Origin: Desertibaculum subflavum
Lineage (GTDB): Bacteria > Pseudomonadota > Alphaproteobacteria > Ferrovibrionales > Ferrovibrionaceae
Length of the DNA: 64,000 nucleotides
Direction of reading: 5' to 3'
Assembly: GCA_003576705.1 (NCBI GenBank)
Contig: QOZS01000015.1
Location: forward strand, 1-64,000
The position numbers were made by a program, and so were the translations under genes. Under the pieces are notes generated by a model that saw only the letters and a list, made by a program, of their open reading frames with translations, searched no databases and was not told the DNA's origin. Below, piece after piece: positions 58,985 through 64,000 of this stretch. How positions within the stretch are numbered: position 1 is the stretch's first letter; the number at the start of each line of letters is the position of its first letter.

Positions 58985-59811
58985 CCAATGCGCTCGTCAT
59001 TGCGGGAAAGGAAATCCAGGAAGGCGTGCGGAATCGCTGGGTCCTGGCAACGACGCTCCTGCTTGCCGCCTTGGCGCTGACGCTCACCTTCCTCGGCAGC
59101 GCACCGACGGGGAGCGTCGGCGTCCGCGCTTTGGACGTTGTGATCGTCAGCCTGTCGAGCCTGACGATATTCCTGCTGCCCCTGATTGGGCTGCTGATCG
59201 CGCATGACGCGATTGTGGGCGAGATGGAGCGCGGCACCATGCTGCTGCTCCTGAGCTATCCCGTCGGCCGCTGGCAGGTGCTCATCGGCAAGTTCGTCGG
59301 CCACCTGGCGATCCTCGCCTTCGCGACCGTGATCGGCTATGGCGCGGCGGCGGCGGCCCTGGCGGCGACCGGCGTCAGTATCGACGCCGAAAGCTGGGTT
59401 GCCTTCGCCTCGATGATCGGATCTTCCGTCCTGCTCGGTGCCGCTTTTGTGTCTGTCGGCTATCTGATCAGCGCGCTGGTTCGCGATCGTGGCACGGCGG
59501 CGGGCATTGCCATCGGGATCTGGCTGCTGCTCGTGCTGATCTTCGATATGGCGCTGCTTGGCCTGCTCGCGGTCGATCAGGGTCGCGTCATCACCGCACC
59601 CGTCGTCGAGGCGCTGCTGCTGCTGAACCCGGCCGACATCTACCGGCTGCTGAACCTCACCGCCTCGGACAATGTCAGCATGTTTGCTGGCATGGCGGGG
59701 CTCGCCGACAACCTGTCGCTCGGCCGGAATGTACTTTTGCTCGCCCTCGGCACTTGGGTCGCTGTCCCGCTCGGCCTTGCCGCGGTTGCTTTCTCTCGGA
59801 GGGAACTCTGA
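58981..59811 (+). CDS. nosY: NosY, ABC-transporter permease for CuZ assembly
   Basis: 276 residues with six membrane helices (LATTLLLAALALTLTFL; IFLLPLIGLLIA; LAILAFATVIGYGAAAAALA; a further pair at ~150-200; final helix VLLLALGTWVAVPLGLAAV) and the EMERGTMLLLLSYPVGRWQ loop characteristic of NosY-type permeases. GTG 58981 overlaps the nosF stop. Ends with TGATG overlap into nosL. Confidence 0.93.
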   Translation: MTNALVIAGKEIQEGVRNRWVLATTLLLAALALTLTFLGSAPTGSVGVRALDVVIVSLSSLTIFLLPLIGLLIAHDAIVGEMERGTMLLLLSYPVGRWQVLIGKFVGHLAILAFATVIGYGAAAAALAATGVSIDAESWVAFASMIGSSVLLGAAFVSVGYLISALVRDRGTAAGIAIGIWLLLVLIFDMALLGLLAVDQGRVITAPVVEALLLLNPADIYRLLNLTASDNVSMFAGMAGLADNLSLGRNVLLLALGTWVAVPLGLAAVAFSRREL

Positions 59812-60368
59812 TGCGTATCCTCTTGGCCGCCGTTATCGTGTCGCTCGCCACCTTGCTGTCGGCCTGCGGTGAAGAGAAGAAAGCAGAGATCCCGCCGCCG
59901 CAGGCGCTCCCGGCGACTGCGGTTGGCCACTATTGCGGCATGCTCGTAGCTGAGCACTCAGGGCCGAAAGGCCAGATCATCCTGAAGAGCCGGGAGGCGC
60001 CGATCTGGTTCTCGTCCGCGCGCGACGCCTTCGCCTTCACCATGCTGCCGGAGGAGGCCAAAGACGTCCGTGCCATCTATGTCTCCGACATGGCCAAAGC
60101 TACGAGCTGGGACGAGCCCGGCGCGACGAACTGGGTCGAGGCGCGCAACGCCTACTACGTGATCGGCAGCAGCATGAAAGGCGGCATGGGCGCCGAGGAG
60201 ACAGTGCCGTTCTCCGATCCGGAAGCGGCGGCGCGGTTTGCCCGCGAGCATGGTGGAAGGGTGGCCCGCTTTCAGGAAGTCCCGATCGATTATGTCCTCG
60301 GCGGCGGGGAAGCCGATGCGCCGTCCGAGGGCGGTCCGCCGCACCAATCCGGCCAACAGCAGGGTTAG
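59811..60368 (+). CDS. nosL: NosL, outer-membrane-type copper lipoprotein
   Basis: 185 residues. Lipobox LLSAC (Cys19), then HYCGMLVAEHSGPKGQI with the Cu(I)-binding Cys-Gly-Met, and ETVPFSDPEAAARFAREHGG. Delivers copper to the NosDFY machinery. ATG 59811 shares a base with the nosY stop (TGATG) and has CGGAGGGA upstream. The Gly/Pro-rich C-terminal tail is unstructured. Confidence 0.95.
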   Translation: MRILLAAVIVSLATLLSACGEEKKAEIPPPQALPATAVGHYCGMLVAEHSGPKGQIILKSREAPIWFSSARDAFAFTMLPEEAKDVRAIYVSDMAKATSWDEPGATNWVEARNAYYVIGSSMKGGMGAEETVPFSDPEAAARFAREHGGRVARFQEVPIDYVLGGGEADAPSEGGPPHQSGQQQG

Positions 60369-60377
60369 GAGATCGGA

Positions 60378-61379
60378 ATGGACTCGGCTACTTCGCATCC
60401 CAGCCGTCGACGCGCCATCGGCATCCTGGCCGCGGCGGCCGGTCTGCCGCTGTTGCCGCTCGGTGCCGCGGCCGAACGCGGCGCCACGCTCGTCGAGTGG
60501 CGTGGCACCGCGATGGGCGCAGTGGCGAGCCTCCTGATCCATCATCACGATCGTGCCGAAGCGCAGCGGTTCATCGGCCGAGCCGTCGCCGAGGTCGCGC
60601 GGCTGGAAGCCATATTCAGCTTGTACCGGCGTGATTCCGCCTTGGTGCGACTGAACGAGCGCGGTGTTCTGGAGGCACCGCCGCCCGAGCTTGTGGCGCT
60701 TCTCCAGGCATGCGGCGCGTGGCACCAGATCACGGGTGGCGCTTTCGATCCCACCGTGCAACCGCTTTGGCGGCTCTACGCGGAACACTTCTCCAGGGGA
60801 GCGGGTGGCGTGCCGGGCCAGCAGCAAATCGATCGCATGCTTGGGCGCATCGGCTTCCAGCATGTTCTGGCGAATCGCGACCGCATCGTCTTTGCCCGCC
60901 GCGGCATGGCACTGACGCTGAACGGGATTGCCCAAGGCTACATCACCGACCGCGTCGTCGAGCTGCTGCGTGTTGGGGGGATCACACAGAGCTTCGTCGA
61001 TATAGGGGAAGGACGCGCCATCGGCGCAAGGCCCGACGGCGCGCCCTGGCAGGTCGCCATCGCTGACCCGGTCGCACCGGGACAGACAATCGGCCGGTTG
61101 CCCATCGTCAACCGCGCTGTTGCCACTTCCTCGGCCAGCGGCTTTCGGTTCGACATGGAGGGCCGCTTCAACCACCTGCTCGACCCGCGCTCCGGCGCGT
61201 GCGCCACTCGCTACCGAAGCGTCACGGTTGTCGCGTCAACCGCCACGGACGCCGATGCTTTTTCCACCGGTTGCAGTCTGATCAGTCGGGCGGAGATCGA
61301 AGCGGTGGTCAGGGAGCGACCGGAACTGGAGGTCCGGCTTGTGACCGGTGAAGGCCACATGCTGACCATCACCGCATAG
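60378..61379 (+). CDS. nosX: NosX, ApbE-type FAD:protein FMN transferase
   Basis: 333 residues. Tat-type leader SRRRAIGILAAAAGLPLLPL; ApbE fold with TAMGAVASL, GGAFDPTVQPLWRLY, LNGIAQGYITDRVVELL and the Mg/FMN region ATDADAFSTGCSLI. Attaches FMN covalently to the NosR flavin domain (SGAT motif). It follows nosL by 9 nt, completing the nosRZDFYLX order. Confidence 0.94.
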   Translation: MDSATSHPSRRRAIGILAAAAGLPLLPLGAAAERGATLVEWRGTAMGAVASLLIHHHDRAEAQRFIGRAVAEVARLEAIFSLYRRDSALVRLNERGVLEAPPPELVALLQACGAWHQITGGAFDPTVQPLWRLYAEHFSRGAGGVPGQQQIDRMLGRIGFQHVLANRDRIVFARRGMALTLNGIAQGYITDRVVELLRVGGITQSFVDIGEGRAIGARPDGAPWQVAIADPVAPGQTIGRLPIVNRAVATSSASGFRFDMEGRFNHLLDPRSGACATRYRSVTVVASTATDADAFSTGCSLISRAEIEAVVRERPELEVRLVTGEGHMLTITA

Positions 61380-61392
61380 GCCTGCGCACGCC

Positions 61393-62592
61393 TTGCCTCC
61401 GATTCCCCGCATGCCTGGCGGATACCAGGGCCCCGCCCTGTTCAGCTACGGATTCCGTCCGTTTTTCCTATTCGGGGCCGTCTGGGCCGCTCTCGCGGTC
61501 GCCCTCTGGCTGCCACTGTACTTTGGCGTGTTCATCCTGCCGACCGGGCTGGCACCGCTCGACTGGCACGTACACGAGTTGCTCTACGGCTACGTGCCAG
61601 CCATCGTCGCGGGCTTCCTGCTGACATCGATCCCGAACTGGACGGGGCGCTTTCCTCTGGCCGGATGGCCACTCATTGCACTCGCATTGCTTTGGCTCGC
61701 AGGACGCCTGGCCACGGCCGCTTCTGGAATTCTTGGGCTCGTTGCGGCGGCTGTCGTGGACTCCGCCTTCCTGCTCGTCTTCACTGGCGTCTGTCTGCGC
61801 GAGATCATGGCTGGTCGAAATTGGCGCAACCTGCGCGTCCTGCTGGGGCTGAGCACCCTGACGCTGGGAAATCTCGTGTTCCACGTCGAGGCTGCCCTGG
61901 ATACCGCCACAGGTTACGGTCAGCGTATCGGTATCGCAGCCGCTATCGCGATGATCATGCTTGTCGGCGGCCGAATCGTCCCGAGCTTCACGCGCAACTG
62001 GTTGCATCGCGAGAACCCCGGTCGGCTGCCAGCGCCGCTCGACGGGTTCGACGCTGTCGCCATGGCGGCAGCGATCGCCGCGCTCGCAGCGTGGGTCTTC
62101 TGGCCCCTTGCCGCGCTTTCCGGCGTCCTCCTCGGTGGGGCAGGAGTGCTACAGGCCATTCGTCTCGCTCGATGGGCCGGTGACCGGACGACGCGGGAAC
62201 CGATGGTCCTGATCCTGCATGTGGGATACGCCTTCGTGCCGCTCGGGTTCGTCCTGGTAGCGCTCGCGCTCCTTTCAGAGCACGTGCCTGTCACGGCGGG
62301 CATTCATGCATGGACGGCTGGAGCCGTCGGCGTCATGACTCTGGCAGTAATGACCCGTGCGACCCTCGGCCATACCGGTGGTCAGCTGATGACGAACCGG
62401 GCCACAACCACGATCTATGCTCTCATTTGTTTGGCGGCATTGGCGCGAATCGGTGCGGGTCTCGGAGCGCCGGTGGCTTGGCTGCAGGTTGCCGCAGCGG
62501 CTTGGGTTGCCGCGTTCCTTGGTTTCGCCATGACCTATGGCCCAATGGTCATCAAGCCATCAAGGAATCCGCAGCAGCGCCGAGCCGTTTGA
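61393..62592 (+). CDS. nnrS: NnrS-family heme-copper membrane protein
   Basis: 399 residues, about 12 hydrophobic helices. NnrS signature start GPALFSYGFRPFFLFGAVWA, WHVHELLYGYVPAIVAGFLL, and conserved HENPG-like and MTRATLGHTG segments carrying His ligands. NnrS lessens nitrosative stress during denitrification. TTG 61393 gives the leader usually seen before the signature; Met 61411 is an alternative. Probably cotranscribed with nosX 13 nt upstream. Confidence 0.9.
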   Translation: MPPIPRMPGGYQGPALFSYGFRPFFLFGAVWAALAVALWLPLYFGVFILPTGLAPLDWHVHELLYGYVPAIVAGFLLTSIPNWTGRFPLAGWPLIALALLWLAGRLATAASGILGLVAAAVVDSAFLLVFTGVCLREIMAGRNWRNLRVLLGLSTLTLGNLVFHVEAALDTATGYGQRIGIAAAIAMIMLVGGRIVPSFTRNWLHRENPGRLPAPLDGFDAVAMAAAIAALAAWVFWPLAALSGVLLGGAGVLQAIRLARWAGDRTTREPMVLILHVGYAFVPLGFVLVALALLSEHVPVTAGIHAWTAGAVGVMTLAVMTRATLGHTGGQLMTNRATTTIYALICLAALARIGAGLGAPVAWLQVAAAAWVAAFLGFAMTYGPMVIKPSRNPQQRRAV

Positions 62593-62945
62593 GTTTCAGC
62601 AGCTCTTGAGCGCAGGCAGCTGTTCGCCGACATATGCGATGTTCACGGCGGCGGTCTCTCCCGAACCGGATCGGCTGTCGGGCCGGCGATGATCTGGCAT
62701 GGCGACACTTCGCGGGCTGCAATCAGCTTGTGACCGCCAGGCTTTGCTCCTGCCCCGCCAATTCGAGTATCGCGCCGGATGTTGCGTTCCATTGCCGCAG
62801 TATATCCACGAGATGGCTTCCGCTCGGAGCACTTGGAGCCAGGCTCGCTCATGAAGGCGCGTTCGGGGCGGATTGATGTGGGGGAGCGTCACCCCGGCGG
62901 CTGCCGGACCTCGTTATATTGCATACAGGCGGGGAGGTGGTGCCG
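62593..62945. other. Gap entering repeat copy C
   Basis: 62593-62832 has no supported gene or clear terminator. From 62833 repeat copy C begins (TTGGAGCCAGGCTCGCTCAT), including the conserved TATATT -10-like box at about 62,915. Confidence 0.5.
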
Positions 62946-63340
62946 ATGGATGGGAACTGCTTGCTGATCGTCACAGCGGAAGTCGACCCGGAGGTCGAGG
63001 CTGACTGGAACCGCTGGTACGACGACGTGCATCTGCCGGATGCGCTTCTCTGTCCCGGCGTGTTGAGCCGCCGGCGATTTGTCTCGAAGGGACCCATCAG
63101 CGAATCCGACCGCGGAGCGCGCTGCGCGCTCGGCAAGACGCTCTGTACGACGATCTATCAGTTGGCATCGCCTGCGGCTGTTTCGACACCGGAGTTCACT
63201 GCGATGCGAGGCTGGGGTCGCTTCACCCCGAACGTGCGATCGCAGACCCGAGTGATCGTGGCTTTGGCTCAAGATGGGTCAGGTGGGGGTTGAATGAACC
63301 CCGTTGGTAAGTGCCTTGCTTTCAGCTGCCGCGCGCGCGC
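62833..63340. repeat. Dispersed repeat, copy C
   Basis: Matches copies A and B through the 5' segment and the barrel gene; after the gene only the first ~45 nt stay similar (TTGAATGA, GTGCCNTGCTT), then diverges. More divergent than A is from B, so the A/B duplication is more recent. Confidence 0.75.
62946..63293 (+). CDS. Small dimeric alpha/beta-barrel protein, copy C
   Basis: 115 residues, about 85% identical to copies A and B. Key features preserved (DPEVEADWNRWYDDVHLPDA, RGWGRFTPNVRS); two Arg/Tyr to Cys changes (RCALGKTLCTTIY). GGGGAGG precedes the shared MDGNC start. Same function as the others expected. Confidence 0.85.
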   Translation: MDGNCLLIVTAEVDPEVEADWNRWYDDVHLPDALLCPGVLSRRRFVSKGPISESDRGARCALGKTLCTTIYQLASPAAVSTPEFTAMRGWGRFTPNVRSQTRVIVALAQDGSGGG

Positions 63341-63416
63341 CCTCGAGCTGACCTGAGCCCCAGGGCTCATCGACCGACGGTCCAGGCTCCGTTAGCACAG
63401 AATCGAGCCGCGCCAC

Positions 63417-64000
63417 CTAACGCTCGAAGGCGCCGTCACGGTCTCTCCCGCGCCTGTTCTGCCGAATGCGTGCATCCAGCGCCCGATACTGCCCGGCTTT
63501 CGCCATCTGCTCGGGATCCTGCGTCGCGGCGGCGAGCTTACGGAGCTCCGCTACGTGCTCGTGGGGACGCTCCTGTCCTTCCAGCCGATCCGCCACCCGC
63601 ATCAGAGCGTGCGGAACCGCGGCAATGTCCCGTCGCGCGCCCTCCTGCTGAAGCGCATGGTCCGCCTCGCGCCGTACCCTCATTGTGTCGTAGGCAATGA
63701 TCGCCGCCTGGCGAGGATCCGGCGTGGCTGCGGGCTGCTGCTGGTCCAGCACCTCCCTCAGGCCACGGCCGGTAACCCGTCCCGTCGGGCTGACGCCGGT
63801 CGGATTCCCGAAAGCCTGAGGATGGTTGTTCGCCGCCCACACGGCGAGCCGCGGCGACTCTCTATACATCTGCAGGAACGACTCCCGTGCCGCCTCGGGG
63901 CTTCGATGCGTCTCGGCGAAATGGCGGTCGAGCCGCTGGAGACCTGGGGACGAGGGTTGCTCGACTGGTTTGGCTGGGTTTGGCGTCTTCGGGCGTCGCA
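63417..64000 (-). CDS. C-terminal part of a probable conjugative relaxase / BID-like protein (5' end beyond window)
   Basis: 194 codons visible, open to the right edge. LQRLDRHFAETHRSPEAARE then SFLQMYRESPRLAVWAANNH-PQAFGNPTG has the spacing of BID-like C-terminal domains attached to TraA-type relaxases of alphaproteobacterial plasmids and islands; a helical tail of ~100 residues (Arg/Glu-rich, EHVAELRKLAAATQDPEQMA) follows. The catalytic N-terminus would lie beyond base 64,000. Assignment is from pattern only; another mobilisation or effector protein is possible. Confidence 0.45.
   Translation of the reverse strand, partial: RRPKTPNPAKPVEQPSSPGLQRLDRHFAETHRSPEAARESFLQMYRESPRLAVWAANNHPQAFGNPTGVSPTGRVTGRGLREVLDQQQPAATPDPRQAAIIAYDTMRVRREADHALQQEGARRDIAAVPHALMRVADRLEGQERPHEHVAELRKLAAATQDPEQMAKAGQYRALDARIRQNRRGRDRDGAFER

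Overview
The window is GC-rich chromosomal-type DNA from an alphaproteobacterium. The evidence is FixJ/LuxR and MASE4 two-component genes, a GTTC-N7-GTTC LexA-type box, alphaproteobacterial DUF3489/DUF2924/large serine recombinase genes, a RepB plasmid-partition fragment, and a clade I (Tat-exported) nitrous-oxide reductase. Order and genus cannot be fixed from sequence alone; Hyphomicrobiales/Rhodospirillales-like relatives fit best. No rRNA, tRNA or CRISPR array was recognised.

Layout. (1) 1-5.8 kb, minus strand: an exported YtcJ-type amidohydrolase (cut by the window edge), a XapX protein and an isochorismatase-like hydrolase, then a single-domain receiver, a FixJ-like regulator and a MASE4 histidine kinase. 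(2) 6.1-43.6 kb: a mosaic accessory region. It holds a RepB remnant, a two-gene unit (large RYEGGEIAHIENVL protein plus an HELVH zincin-like protein), two overlapping serine recombinases next to a promoter with a LexA-type box, small unknown genes, a thermonuclease, an isocitrate lyase/PEP mutase-family enzyme, an HNH-HNH-PD(D/E)XK nuclease trio, a ParB-methyltransferase/DUF5681/TerL packaging module, a phosphatase/ADP-ribosylglycohydrolase pair, an EEP hydrolase, a five-gene membrane operon with MotA/MotB (Zorya)-like parts, two PEP-CTERM-like proteins, an OLD-type ATPase-nuclease with a small coupled partner, a DUF3489/DUF2924/large recombinase module beside a restriction-enzyme remnant, rmuC, a J-domain-like protein and a serine protease with near-identical cysteine repeats. 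(3) 43.7-46.4 kb: two copies of a ~0.7-kb repeat, each carrying a small alpha/beta-barrel gene, around an HTH protein; a third copy lies at 62.8 kb. (4) 46.6-62.6 kb: a nitrous-oxide respiration and NO-response locus: hemerythrin-like, NnrS-like and SufT-like proteins, a DAG-kinase-family protein, DUF1858, a Crp/Fnr regulator, pseudoazurin, a ferritin-like protein, nosRZDFYLX and nnrS. (5) The right edge enters the C-terminal part of a probable conjugative relaxase.

How the genes work together. The nos cluster is a complete N2O-reduction unit: NosR electron transfer and maturation, NosZ catalyst, NosDFYL copper-site assembly, NosX flavinylation of NosR. Pseudoazurin is a plausible electron donor. 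TTGC-N6-GCAA palindromes sit upstream of pseudoazurin and in the nosR intergenic region, and the nearby Crp/Fnr protein is the obvious candidate regulator. The accessory region looks like a defence/mobility island. The best candidate for an undescribed system is the tightly overlapping membrane operon at 26,085-30,778: a MotA/ZorA-like channel subunit with a long coiled tail, a MotB/ZorB-like stator with Glu in place of the usual Asp in its helix, a vWA-like anchored protein, a second multi-spanning protein and a tiny basic protein.
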